Of a stretch of 64,000 bases of DNA, positions 1-9,089 are shown piece by piece; the first letter of the stretch is position 1, and every line of letters begins with the position of its first letter. Under the pieces are notes generated by a model, which saw nothing but the letters and a program-made list of their open reading frames with translations, did not search any database and was not told where the DNA came from. The stretch lies in NCBI RefSeq assembly GCF_007754425.1, contig NZ_CP037452.1, forward strand, positions 2,120,664 to 2,184,663, read 5' to 3'. The translations under genes and the position numbers were made by a program. The stretch is from Gimesia fumaroli. Its GTDB lineage: Bacteria > Planctomycetota > Planctomycetia > Planctomycetales > Planctomycetaceae.

Positions 1-369
1 TGTTTCTTTTCACTGAAAAGGGAACATTTTTAAAACCGCTGGCTGAGGAGATGTTCTGGTGCGTCAGGTTTACGTAATCTGACTCAGCCGCAAAATCGGG
101 AGTTTGTTTAGAGAGTTAAAAAAATGTCTGCGATCCATTTGCTGCAAGTCTGGTATTTTCTGAGTAGGAACTGGCGAAAACTGCTTAAAAGTTGCCTGAA
201 TTTAGTTCATAGATCGGCGTTGATGCATTATACTGGACGATGATGGAAATTCAGACCAGATCAGTGTTTTTGATTCCCTCCCGGCCTGAAATGCAAACTC
301 GAAGAGTTCGCTTTCCCAAAGCGACTTGATTGCGTTCATTTTTGAAAAGCTTCGAGAAGGAGAACTGCC
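1..369. other. Intergenic region before the first gene
   Basis: No convincing gene is visible. A 40-codon open frame begins with ATG near 124, but its ribosome-binding site is poor and its composition is not clearly coding, so I did not call it. The stretch just before 370 carries the AGAAGGAGA ribosome-binding site of the next gene. Any gene to the left must end outside the window. Confidence 0.5.
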
Positions 370-3354
370 TTGCGTCCTTTCCTGAAATTATCTTGCCTGA
401 TGTTGCTGATGACTGCGTTGAATGGTTTCAATGGACCGTCGGCTGATGCTCAGGTTCAGGCTCCGAAAGTCGCTCCGCAAAACGAGCAGGCGGGGATTGA
501 GTTCTTCGAAAATAAGATTCGTCCGGTCCTGGTCGAGCATTGTTACGACTGTCATTCGGGCGCTCCCGATCCGGAAAATGCTTCGTTTGTATTGGACACG
601 CGCGCGGGAATTCAACAGGGGGGCGATTCGGGAAAAGCGGTCGTGCCGGGGAATCTGAAACAGAGTCTGATTCTGCAGGCGCTCGAACACGATCCCGATT
701 TTTATGCGATGCCGCCAGATGAGAAATTGCCCGCGCAGGTGATCGCCGATTTTCGCAAGTGGATTCAGATGGGCGCTCCTGATCCTCGGAAAGGAAACGT
801 GCCGAGCAGTCCGAAGAAGAAAACGGAACTCGCGATTGATTTTGATAAAGAACGCGAGTTCTGGTCGTTCCGACCTTTGACCACGCCAGAGGTTCCCGAA
901 GTAAAAAGTGAAGCCTGGTCAGGTAGTGCGATTGACCGATTTATCAAAGCAAAGCTGGATGAGAAAAAACTGACTCCGGTCAAGACGGCGGATCGGCGGA
1001 CGCTGGTGCGTCGCGTTTATTTTGATTTGACCGGATTGCCGCCGAGCGCGGAGGAGATAGAGAAGTTTGTGAACGATCCTTCTCCCCAAGCGTACGAGCA
1101 TCTGATTGATCGCTTACTCAATTCGCCACAGTATGGTGAAACGTGGGGACGGCACTGGCTGGACCTGGCCCGCTATGCGGATTCGAACGGCCTGGATATC
1201 AACCTGACGTTTTACAATGCCTGGCGGTATCGCGATTATGTGATCCAGGTGTTTAACGAAGATAAGCCTTACAACGAGTTTATCCGCGAGCAGATTGCCG
1301 GCGACCTGCTGCCTTACGAAAACGATGATGAGCGGACGCGGAATATTGTCGCCACCGGGTTTCTGGTGATGGGCGCGAAAATGCTCAGCGAGCGGGATAA
1401 AGAAAAACTGCGGATGGACGTGGTTGATGAGCAGATTGATGTGACGGGTCGGGCGTTTATGGGAATGACGCTGGGTTGTGCCCGCTGTCACGATCATAAA
1501 TTCGATCCGATTCCAATGACCGACTATTATGCACTGGCCGGGATCTTTCGCAGCACGGAGACCGTGCATGGAAATCGTCTGGGAAATCAGTTCGTTTCGG
1601 GCTGGATGACGCGTCCTTTGCCGATCAAACCCGAACATGCGGCGGCGCTGGAGAAACATGCAGCCGAGCTGAAAACGCTGGAAGAGAAGCTGAAAGACGA
1701 TTCGGATCAGTTAAAACAATTGAATGGCGATACCAAACAGCAGCAACACTTGAAAAGACTGGCGGGGATTGTGGTCGATGATACCCAGGCAGTGAAAACG
1801 GGTGCGTGGAAAGAGTCGGTCTATTCGAAAAATTATCTGGGCGTGGGTTACGTGCATGATATGAACGAAGAGCAGGGGAAGAAGACGATTCGCTTTACCC
1901 CGGATCTGCCCGCCGCCGGCAAGTACGAAGTGCGTTTTGCGTTTCCAGGGAGCAGAGGTCGTGCCGATCGCGTGCCTGTGACGATTCATTCGCTGCAGGG
2001 AGCAAAAACCATTTATGTCGATCAGACAAAGCCGGGACCGATTGATGGTGTCTTGACATCGCTTGGTAATTTTGAATTTGCCGCGGGTAAAGCGGGAGCC
2101 GTTGAAGTTTCGAACAAGGTAGCTTCGGGTTATGTGGTTGTCGATGCGATGCAGTTCATTCCACAATTTAAGTTGCCAAAGCAGAATGGCGTGCTGGTCG
2201 CGAAAAAGCCGACGGTTGACTCTGCAGCAGACGTTCGTGCAGTGAAAATCAAAACGCTGGAAGCGAGTGTGAAAACGCTGACGGCTCAGATTAAAAAATT
2301 GAAAGCGAATGCCCCGCCTCCGGCACCGGTCGCGCTGGCCGTGGGTGAGCAGCCTGATCCTGCCGACTATCGAATTGCCCGGCGGGGAAATATTCACCAA
2401 CTGGGTGATAAAGTGGATCGCGGCTTTCTGACGATTGCTTCGATTCAGGAGCCGCCTGAGGTTAGTCCCAAACAGAGTGGGCGGTTGGAACTGGCGAACT
2501 GGTTGAGCCAGCCACAGAATCCGTTGACGAGTCGTGTGATTGTGAATCGGGTCTGGAAGCATCTGTTTGGAAACGGGCTGGTACGAAGCGTTGATAATTT
2601 TGGTCACCTGGGAGAACAGCCAACGCATCCGGAGCTGCTCGATTATCTGGCGCAGCGGTTTGTTTCTGAAGGCTGGTCGATTAAGACATTGATTCGCGAA
2701 ATCATGGTGAGCCGAACGTATCAATTGAGTTCGAAGTTTGAGGCGGATCAATATCAACAGGACCCCGGGAATCATTTCCTGTGGCGGATGAATCGCCGGC
2801 GTCTGTCTGCGGAAAGTATTCGCGATGCGGTGCTGTCGATCTCCGGCAAGATTGATTTGAAGCAGGGAGGTTCGTCGGTGGCGCATTATCCCGAGCAAGC
2901 CATCAGTCCGAACAAGAATGAAAAATTGAAGCAGAACCCGTCTGAGTTTCGCCGGAGTGTCTATTTACCGATCGTGCGGGGTAATGTGCCGGCTTCTTTG
3001 ACGGTGTTTGATTTTCCTGCTCCTGAAATGCTGGTGGGGAATCGCCCTGTCACGACGGTGCCCGCTCAGGCGCTATTTATGATGAATAGTCCGTTTGTCA
3101 TCGGGCAGGCACAGGCGACGGCAGAGCGACTTTTGAATGATAAACAACAGAGCGATTCTGAATGCGTTTCGAAATTGTATCTAGCCTGTCTGGGTCGTGA
3201 TGCGAACCAGGCAGAACAGGCGGAAGCATTACAGTATATCGAGTCTCTGATGAAAGCAGATGCGAATTCGGACAAAGAGGCTGCACGGGTGAAGGCCTGG
3301 ACCTCTTATTGTCAGATTCTGTTTGCTTCGACCGAATTTCGATTCTTGAATTGA
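370..3354 (+). CDS. PSCyt1/DUF1549/DUF1553 domain protein (planctomycete cytochrome C)
   Basis: Exported planctomycete protein of 994 residues. The start is TTG, chosen because a strong AGAAGGAGA site lies just upstream and a signal peptide follows directly (hydrophobic stretch about residues 5-20). A c-type haem motif CYDCH is at 58-62 in the PSCyt1 domain. DUF1549 spans about 186-395 and carries a second CxxCH (C370, C373, H374). A short coiled coil near 421-450 and a carbohydrate-binding-like beta region at about 455-600 follow, then a second coiled coil near 630-655. DUF1553 is at about 703-970. The DUF1501 gene follows after 54 bases, the usual pairing. The family is thought to act in periplasmic polysaccharide breakdown or electron transfer, but no reaction is established. 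The function is inferred; the family call is firm. Confidence 0.95.
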   Translation: MRPFLKLSCLMLLMTALNGFNGPSADAQVQAPKVAPQNEQAGIEFFENKIRPVLVEHCYDCHSGAPDPENASFVLDTRAGIQQGGDSGKAVVPGNLKQSLILQALEHDPDFYAMPPDEKLPAQVIADFRKWIQMGAPDPRKGNVPSSPKKKTELAIDFDKEREFWSFRPLTTPEVPEVKSEAWSGSAIDRFIKAKLDEKKLTPVKTADRRTLVRRVYFDLTGLPPSAEEIEKFVNDPSPQAYEHLIDRLLNSPQYGETWGRHWLDLARYADSNGLDINLTFYNAWRYRDYVIQVFNEDKPYNEFIREQIAGDLLPYENDDERTRNIVATGFLVMGAKMLSERDKEKLRMDVVDEQIDVTGRAFMGMTLGCARCHDHKFDPIPMTDYYALAGIFRSTETVHGNRLGNQFVSGWMTRPLPIKPEHAAALEKHAAELKTLEEKLKDDSDQLKQLNGDTKQQQHLKRLAGIVVDDTQAVKTGAWKESVYSKNYLGVGYVHDMNEEQGKKTIRFTPDLPAAGKYEVRFAFPGSRGRADRVPVTIHSLQGAKTIYVDQTKPGPIDGVLTSLGNFEFAAGKAGAVEVSNKVASGYVVVDAMQFIPQFKLPKQNGVLVAKKPTVDSAADVRAVKIKTLEASVKTLTAQIKKLKANAPPPAPVALAVGEQPDPADYRIARRGNIHQLGDKVDRGFLTIASIQEPPEVSPKQSGRLELANWLSQPQNPLTSRVIVNRVWKHLFGNGLVRSVDNFGHLGEQPTHPELLDYLAQRFVSEGWSIKTLIREIMVSRTYQLSSKFEADQYQQDPGNHFLWRMNRRRLSAESIRDAVLSISGKIDLKQGGSSVAHYPEQAISPNKNEKLKQNPSEFRRSVYLPIVRGNVPASLTVFDFPAPEMLVGNRPVTTVPAQALFMMNSPFVIGQAQATAERLLNDKQQSDSECVSKLYLACLGRDANQAEQAEALQYIESLMKADANSDKEAARVKAWTSYCQILFASTEFRFLN

Positions 3355-3408
3355 TGTCCGATTACGATTTTTAAACAGCAGTGAGTACTCACTTTTTAAT
3401 AAGAATGA

Positions 3409-4824
3409 ATGGCTATGCAACCACTCAATTTATCCCGTCGGCAAATGTTGAAGTCATCGGCTTGTGGATTTGGTTATCTGGCGATGGCGGGCTTAAGCTC
3501 TGAAGCGGCTTTGAAATCTCAGTCTCCGCTCCAGTCCAAAACGCCGCACTTCGAGCCTCGCGCCAAGCGTGTGATTTTCCTGTTCATGCATGGCGGTCCG
3601 AGTCAGGTGGATACGTTTGATTATAAGCCCCGTTTAGCGAAAGAGGACGGACAGCGACTCCCTTTCAAAGCAGCGAAGAATATCGAGAAATCGTCGCAGG
3701 AGAACCTGCGTCTGATGAAATCTCCCTGGAAGTTCAAGCAGCGGGGGGAAAGCGGGCTCTGGATTTCCGAGTTGTTTGATAACGTGGCCGAACACGCGGA
3801 CGATTTGTGTGTGATTAATTCGATGCACACCAACGGCCAGTCGCACGGGCAGGCGGTGATGAAACTGCATACGGGGTCGGACAGTCTGGTACGGCCTTCG
3901 GTCGGTTCGTGGATGGTGTACGGCTTGGGCACGGAAAATAATAACCTGCCCGGTTTCATTTCGATCTGCCCCTCACGCGGTCATGGTGGCGTGAGGAATT
4001 TTGGCAGCGCGTTTCTGCCTGCCGTCTATCAGGGAACAGCCATCGGCGATGCCGACACTGCTGCCAGGGAAGCGCAGATTCGATTCCTGGCGAACAATGC
4101 ATCTTCGGAGACACAGCAACGAAAACAGCTGGGGCTGTTACAGGCGATGAACGAGCGGCATCTAAAGCAGGTCAAAGTCGACCAGGAAATTGAAGGCGTG
4201 ATCAATTCGTACGAGTTGGCGTTTCGGATGCAGTCGGAAGTTCCCACGCTGATGGATCTGACGGTGGAGACGAAAGAGACGCATGAATTATACGGGATCA
4301 ATGACAAGACGACGGAGAATTTTGGGCGTCAATGTCTGATGGCCCGCCGTTTTGCTGAAGCGGGGGTGCGTTATATTGAAGTCGCGCTGGGAAATAATCG
4401 CTGGGATCAACACAGCGGCTTGAAGAGCGGGCACGAACGGAATTCACGGATGGTGGATAAGCCGATCGCCGGTTTGCTGGCCGATTTGAAACAACGCGGA
4501 TTGCTGGAAGATACCCTGGTAGTCTGGGGCGGCGAATTCGGACGGACGCCGATCGCACAGGGGACCAATGGTCGGGATCACAATCCGCAAGGTTATTCGA
4601 TGTGGCTGGCGGGAGCGGGTGTGAAACGGGGACACGTGCATGGTGCCACCGATGAGTACGGTTATTATGCGACCCGCGATAAAGTTCACATTCACGATTT
4701 ACATGCCACGCTGCTGCATCTGATGGGCATGGATCATAAGCGGCTGACGTATCGTTATGCCGGCCGCGATTTCCGTCTGACGGATATTTATGGAGAAGTG
4801 GTGCACGAGATTCTCGCAGGTTAA
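3409..4824 (+). CDS. DUF1501 domain protein, Tat-exported
   Basis: A 471-residue DUF1501 protein, distantly related to the alkaline phosphatase/sulfatase fold. The N-terminus has a twin-arginine signal (SRRQML near residues 9-14) followed by a hydrophobic Gly/Ala-rich stretch, so export in folded form is likely. Family motifs are present: [11 protein letters not shown] near 62-72, the GGEFGRTP motif around 376, GRDHNPQG around 388, and a C-terminal region ending in a [12 protein letters not shown]-type motif. The gene lies 54 bases after the PSCyt1/DUF1549/DUF1553 gene on the same strand and is probably co-transcribed. This pairing recurs twice more in the window. The enzymatic activity of DUF1501 proteins is not established; a hydrolase acting on sulfate or phosphate esters is one possibility. 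Confidence 0.94.
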   Translation: MAMQPLNLSRRQMLKSSACGFGYLAMAGLSSEAALKSQSPLQSKTPHFEPRAKRVIFLFMHGGPSQVDTFDYKPRLAKEDGQRLPFKAAKNIEKSSQENLRLMKSPWKFKQRGESGLWISELFDNVAEHADDLCVINSMHTNGQSHGQAVMKLHTGSDSLVRPSVGSWMVYGLGTENNNLPGFISICPSRGHGGVRNFGSAFLPAVYQGTAIGDADTAAREAQIRFLANNASSETQQRKQLGLLQAMNERHLKQVKVDQEIEGVINSYELAFRMQSEVPTLMDLTVETKETHELYGINDKTTENFGRQCLMARRFAEAGVRYIEVALGNNRWDQHSGLKSGHERNSRMVDKPIAGLLADLKQRGLLEDTLVVWGGEFGRTPIAQGTNGRDHNPQGYSMWLAGAGVKRGHVHGATDEYGYYATRDKVHIHDLHATLLHLMGMDHKRLTYRYAGRDFRLTDIYGEVVHEILAG

Positions 4825-5139
4825 TCATGGGCCTCTTTCGGGGGACTTGTGAAGGAGAACCAGAGGCCGGCATTTTCTGTCCTTATATTATAGTGTCTGG
4901 TCCCCGCTGATGCGGCGAAGGCAGGGGGGCGTTAAGCACTGCGATACTCAGGGCTTCTGATGAATGGCGACTTCCCGATTTTGGGGGTGGTTGCAGAATT
5001 TCATCGGAATAGTTACAATCCCGAACTTAGGGTGGGCTTTGCGCGCAACTCGTTATCTCTTCATGAGATATGAGCGAGATTGTGATTCGTAAAGTACGGA
5101 ATCTACTAACAGAGAAATTCAAGAACCTGAAGAATTATA
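4825..5139. other. Intergenic region before pheS
   Basis: No gene seen. A weak inverted repeat (GGCCTCT at 4830-4836, AGAGGCC at 4862-4868, loop about 25 bases) might end the upstream DUF1501 transcript but lacks a strong T run. I looked for a phenylalanine-rich leader peptide and for T-box features ahead of pheS and found neither. Confidence 0.4.
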
Positions 5140-6123
5140 ATGTCTGACAACAATGACGCGCTGGTAGAAGCGGCGATGGAAAGCATCGCAGCCGCACAAT
5201 CTCTTTCGGAACTGGATGAAGTGCGCGTCCAATACCTGGGGAAGAAGGGGAAACTCAAGGACCTGCAAGCCCAGCTGAAATCGTTGTCGCCCGAAGAAAA
5301 ACGTGAATTCGGCAAGACGCTCAATACGATTAAGCAGAGCATTCAGACCGGGCTGGCTGAAAAGAAAACTCAGCTTGAAGAGAAAGAAAAGTCGGGTCCT
5401 GATCTCGAATCCATCGATGTGACGCTGCCTGGTGTACGTGCTTTACCCGGCTATCGGCATCCCCTGATGACGACGATGGATGAAGTCAAATCGATCCTAA
5501 TCGGCTTGGGCTTCCGCTACGATGATTATCCCGAGGTGGAAACAGAATTCTTTAACTTCGATGCATTGAATACGCCCGACTGGCATCCGGCGCGGGATAT
5601 GCACGATTCATTTTATACGACCAAAGGGAATGTATTACGGACCCATACTTCGGCCTTCCAAACGCGGGCGATGAAGAATTTCGGGCCGCCTCCGTTGCGG
5701 GCGATGACTTCGGGTCGCTGTTATCGGAGGGATGAAATTGATGCTTCTCACTTCCCGATCTTTCATCAACTGGATGTGATCGCCATTGATGAAAATATCA
5801 GTTTTGCAGATCTGAAATGGGTTTTGTATCAATTAGCCAGTAGCTTGTTTGGCAAAGATGTTCAACTCCGTTTCCGCCCCAGTTATTTTCCCTTCACCAC
5901 GCCGAGTGCAGAAGTGGATGTGATGTTTAACGGCAAATGGCTGGAGATTCTGGGAGCCGGAATGATTCGTCCCGAAGTTCTGGAAGCCGGCGGGGTCGAC
6001 TCGGAAAAATGGCAGGGATTTGCCTTCGGCCTGGGGCTAGATCGGATGGCGATGATTCGACATGGGATCACTGATATCCGGCTGATGTATGAAAATGAAG
6101 AAGCGTTTTTGCGTCAGTTTTAA
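5140..6123 (+). CDS. pheS: Phenylalanine--tRNA ligase alpha subunit
   Basis: Catalytic alpha subunit of the heterotetrameric cytoplasmic enzyme that charges tRNA-Phe. The length of 327 residues is typical of the bacterial family. Residues 1-100 form the N-terminal coiled coil that contacts tRNA. The class II synthetase core follows: motif 2 around the LRAMTSGRCYRRDEID segment near 185-205, and motif 3 in GFAFGLGLDRMAM near 292-304. The start ATG follows a GAAGAA purine stretch. pheT lies 53 bases downstream on the same strand, giving the usual pheST operon. Confidence 0.98.
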   Translation: MSDNNDALVEAAMESIAAAQSLSELDEVRVQYLGKKGKLKDLQAQLKSLSPEEKREFGKTLNTIKQSIQTGLAEKKTQLEEKEKSGPDLESIDVTLPGVRALPGYRHPLMTTMDEVKSILIGLGFRYDDYPEVETEFFNFDALNTPDWHPARDMHDSFYTTKGNVLRTHTSAFQTRAMKNFGPPPLRAMTSGRCYRRDEIDASHFPIFHQLDVIAIDENISFADLKWVLYQLASSLFGKDVQLRFRPSYFPFTTPSAEVDVMFNGKWLEILGAGMIRPEVLEAGGVDSEKWQGFAFGLGLDRMAMIRHGITDIRLMYENEEAFLRQF

Positions 6124-6176
6124 TGAACGTTTCCTGGTAAAAGCTGGCACGATATTTCTGGCATAGAGAGAGTACG

Positions 6177-8633
6177 ATGCGAATAAATACTGGTTGGTTG
6201 CGCGATTATCTGTCTGAAGACTGCAAAGAGAGCGAACTGCTTGATGCCTTCATGACGGTGGGCCTGGAAGTCGAAGAAGAACATGATCTTGCGCAAGCGT
6301 TAGAGTCGATCCGGGTTGGTTTTATTCGGGAGAAGAAACCGGTTGGTGATGACGGCCAATATTTCGAATGTCTGGTCGAAATTGAAAAAGGCAAGCTGGT
6401 AACGATTCTCTGCGCCTCCGCGCATCCGGTCGAGATCGGCTGGGGAGTCCCTGTAGCAATTCCCGGCACAAAGCTTCCCAGCGGTGCTTTGATTTCCGAA
6501 GGAAAATTCAAAGGAATTCGCTCTGAAGGAATGATTTGCCTGGATGGTGAATTGGGAATGATTGCCAAGTCAACCGGTTTACAGGTTTTCAAAGATGAAG
6601 CAGCGCTCGGCGAGAGTCTGCCTTCCGTGTCTCCGTTTCAGGAATCACTGGTCGAAGTATCGGTCCTACCGAACCGTCCTGACTGTCTGGGAATGATTGG
6701 GATCGCCCGTGAAGTTGCGGCTGTATTGGACATGCAGTTAAAGTATCCTAGTCAGCGGGTGATTCAACCTGCCGCTGGTCAGAGTGAGTCTGTTGCGGTT
6801 GAAATCGATGATGCATCTCTGTGTTCGCGTTATGCCTGTCAGGTGTTTGACGGAGTTCAAGTTCGCAGTTCACCTCACTGGCTTCAGAGCCGCCTGCAAA
6901 CAGCGGGCTTGCGTCCGATTAATAACGTGGTGGATATCACGAACTTTGTAATGCTGGAATGGGGACAGCCGTTACACGCATTCGATTTCGATTCACTAAA
7001 AGGAAATCGGATCGAAGTCCGCCGTATTCGCCAAGATGAAAAACTGAAATTGCTGGATGAAACTGAAGTGGATGGCGCGGAGCAACCGTTGGTGATTGCC
7101 GATGCCGAGAAACCAATTGCCCTGGCAGGAATCATGGGGGGCTGGAACTCCCAGACTACAGCTGGCTCAAAACGCATTTTGCTGGAAGCCGCCTGCTTTG
7201 ATCCGGTTTGCATTCGAACCTCTTCCCGAAAGCTGCGAATCAGCACGGATTCCTCTTATCGCTTTGAACGGGGGACTGACCCGAATGACATGTTGAGCGG
7301 TGCTTTCAACCGAGCGGCGGAACTGCTTCAGGATGCAGAACTGTCCGCGGCAAAGCCAGCTTCTGCGATTACAGACAGCTATCCGAACGTACGCGAACGG
7401 ACGAAATTCTCGCTGGATTCCGGCCGGTTTTCAAAGTTATTAGGAGCAGAAATCAGCGATGAGCAGATCAAAGACTGCCTTTCCAAACTGGAAATGACAG
7501 CGGATGCGGATCTGACGATTTCCGTGCCGACCTGGCGCGTGGATGTGAATAATGAAGTCGTGCTTGCCGAAGATGTGGCGCGGCTTCTGCGATATGACAG
7601 TATTGTCATGAAGCCGATGGTAGCAACGACGACCAAAGGTCGTGTTTCCGAAACGGATAGTCTCCGAACCAATGTCGCGACATTTCTGACGAGTAATGGT
7701 TTTCTGGAATGCCGTACGCCTCCGCTGACGACAGAGCAGGTTGCTTTATCGTTCAGTCAATGGCCCGGTGATTCGATCCAGGTGCAAAACCCAATTTCTA
7801 AAGAAATGACGACGCTCCGTCAGAGTCTGGTGGGGAGTCTGGTGGAAGTGACTGAGCGGAACGCGCGACGTGGTGCCAGCAGTTTTCGGTTTTTCGAGAT
7901 AGATCGTACCTTCCGTCAGAATGACGACGTGATTGATGAACGCTGGATGATTGGCGGCGTGCTGGGAGGTTATGTCAATGACTCTGCCTGGATTGCCTCC
8001 GAGAAAGAATTTGATTTTCTACATGCCAAGGGACTGGTTGAAAATCTGTTTGCTCATATCAGTGTGGATGACATCACATTTGAAAAGGATACACCTGCTA
8101 AGGGATACCGTGGTGAAGAGTTCGCCGCGCTAAAGCACGGGGATCAACGGATTGGTGCACTGGGAAGAATTGATCTGAACGAACTCGGGATTAAGGACCG
8201 TGCACGCGTGCCTTTGTATGGATTCGAATTGGATCTCTCGGCCTTGGTTCAGGTAAAATCGCCCGCTCGAATGTTTAGCGGCCTGGCCCGGACTCAGGTG
8301 ATTGCCCGTGATATTTCGATTCTGGTTCCGATTGATTTACGTTACGCTGAGATTGAGACGTCTCTGGAAAAAGCATTTGCTTCTGCGGTCGAAAATTTGC
8401 AGGTGGAACCTCGCAAAGAAAGTGATGTGGCCGTTGTTCTTCAGCCTAAACTGGAGAATGTCATTTGTGTCGATACTTTTACGGGTGAAAGTATCGGGGC
8501 TGATGCGATGAGTTTGACGATTCGCATGATGTTTCGCGACGAGGCACATACCCTGACCTCGGGTGAGGCACAGCAATTGATGGACTATGTCGTGAAGCAG
8601 CTCAACGCGGAGCACGGTGCGGTTCAGCGGTAG
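6177..8633 (+). CDS. pheT: Phenylalanine--tRNA ligase beta subunit
   Basis: Beta subunit of phenylalanyl-tRNA synthetase, 818 residues, close to the family norm of about 800. The N-terminus MRINTGWLRDYL is characteristic. The tRNA-binding OB fold is at about 39-150, the B3/B4 editing region at about 210-385 (including the PINNVVDITN motif), the B5 domain at about 400-480, the core class II-like domain at about 490-690, and the FDX-ACB anticodon-binding domain at about 715-815. The ATG is preceded by GAGAGAG. The protein pairs with the pheS product in an alpha2beta2 enzyme. A rho-independent terminator follows at about 8705-8738. Confidence 0.98.
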   Translation: MRINTGWLRDYLSEDCKESELLDAFMTVGLEVEEEHDLAQALESIRVGFIREKKPVGDDGQYFECLVEIEKGKLVTILCASAHPVEIGWGVPVAIPGTKLPSGALISEGKFKGIRSEGMICLDGELGMIAKSTGLQVFKDEAALGESLPSVSPFQESLVEVSVLPNRPDCLGMIGIAREVAAVLDMQLKYPSQRVIQPAAGQSESVAVEIDDASLCSRYACQVFDGVQVRSSPHWLQSRLQTAGLRPINNVVDITNFVMLEWGQPLHAFDFDSLKGNRIEVRRIRQDEKLKLLDETEVDGAEQPLVIADAEKPIALAGIMGGWNSQTTAGSKRILLEAACFDPVCIRTSSRKLRISTDSSYRFERGTDPNDMLSGAFNRAAELLQDAELSAAKPASAITDSYPNVRERTKFSLDSGRFSKLLGAEISDEQIKDCLSKLEMTADADLTISVPTWRVDVNNEVVLAEDVARLLRYDSIVMKPMVATTTKGRVSETDSLRTNVATFLTSNGFLECRTPPLTTEQVALSFSQWPGDSIQVQNPISKEMTTLRQSLVGSLVEVTERNARRGASSFRFFEIDRTFRQNDDVIDERWMIGGVLGGYVNDSAWIASEKEFDFLHAKGLVENLFAHISVDDITFEKDTPAKGYRGEEFAALKHGDQRIGALGRIDLNELGIKDRARVPLYGFELDLSALVQVKSPARMFSGLARTQVIARDISILVPIDLRYAEIETSLEKAFASAVENLQVEPRKESDVAVVLQPKLENVICVDTFTGESIGADAMSLTIRMMFRDEAHTLTSGEAQQLMDYVVKQLNAEHGAVQR

Positions 8634-8704
8634 ACTTTGAACGGATTGGGTCAGACCACCCGAAAGGGAAACGGCTTTCATCCGTACTATCAAATCATTC
8701 AACC

Positions 8705-8738
8705 AACACGCCTCATTTTGAGGTGTGTTTTCTTTTTT
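8705..8738 (+). terminator. Rho-independent terminator after pheT
   Basis: Arms AACACGCCTC (8705-8714) and GAGGTGTGTT (8720-8729) pair with one G-U, with a 5-base loop, and are followed by a T-rich run to 8738. It lies 72 bases after the pheT stop, so it fits termination of the pheST transcript. Confidence 0.8.
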
Positions 8739-8947
8739 GTACTGCAATTTTCGCGACTTGGGAAGCTGATCATAGTGATCTATGCCGGGAGGCGCCTTCT
8801 GTTATAACTTTCAGATACTTCCCCCCAGGGCAGATCGGCGGCGTTTCTGATCTGAGTTGTTTGAGTCAGCGATTTCTCAATTCAATCTGCTCATTTCTAA
8901 AAAGTACAAAAGACTGTAAGTTTTGCAGTTGATATTGTTTGTCGTTT

Positions 8948-8972
8948 ATGATTATATATAATATATAATCAT
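8948..8972. promoter_or_regulatory. AT-rich inverted repeat, candidate regulator site
   Basis: Perfect 11-base arms ATGATTATATA and TATATAATCAT are separated by three bases. The repeat ends 23 bases before a TATAAT box at 8996-9001, a position usual for an activator or operator. There is no T run, so it is not a terminator for either strand. The binding protein is unknown. Confidence 0.4.
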
Positions 8973-8995
8973 GGCGTTTCGGTGCAGGCTTGCGC

Positions 8996-9001
8996 TATAA
9001 T
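8996..9001 (+). promoter_or_regulatory. Candidate -10 box
   Basis: An exact TATAAT lies 89 bases before the ATG of the PSCyt1 gene. No good TTGACA-like box sits 17 bases upstream; that space is next to the inverted repeat at 8948-8972. This would suit an activator-dependent promoter. It is a single-motif call. Confidence 0.35.
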
Positions 9002-9089
9002 GGAGGTGCATGTTTTGTAATTTGAGAAGAGAGCTGTTGCGTCTAAGTAGTTGATTACAAAAAACAAACGTGCTTTTGGATATATTGCG

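Larger units (their letters stand above)
8739..9089. other. Intergenic region upstream of the second PSCyt1 gene
   Basis: No gene seen. It contains an AT-rich perfect inverted repeat and a TATAAT box, listed separately. An in-frame TTG at 9051 could extend the next gene upstream by 13 codons, but no ribosome-binding site supports it. Confidence 0.4.

Noticed and set aside
124-243. 40-codon open frame near the left edge
   Set aside because: Poor ribosome-binding site and no recognisable features; consistent with chance.
1114-1659. Minus-strand open frame of 181 codons opposite DUF1549
   Set aside because: Shadow of the conserved DUF1549 region; the same kind of antisense frame appears opposite the paralogue at 9864-10364, as expected from shared codons.
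1711-2898. Long minus-strand open frame of 395 codons inside the first PSCyt1 gene
   Set aside because: It is a shadow of the strongly supported plus-strand gene; its translation has no recognisable family and an odd, Arg/Gln/His-rich composition.
4298-4873. Minus-strand open frame opposite the DUF1501 gene
   Set aside because: Antisense shadow with low-complexity Arg/Pro/Ser composition and no ribosome-binding site.
4825-5139. Phenylalanine attenuator or T-box ahead of pheS
   Set aside because: No Phe-rich leader peptide, no T-box specifier or antiterminator features.
9051-9089. TTG start extending the second PSCyt1 gene by 13 codons
   Set aside because: No ribosome-binding site, and the extension would displace the signal peptide from the N-terminus.
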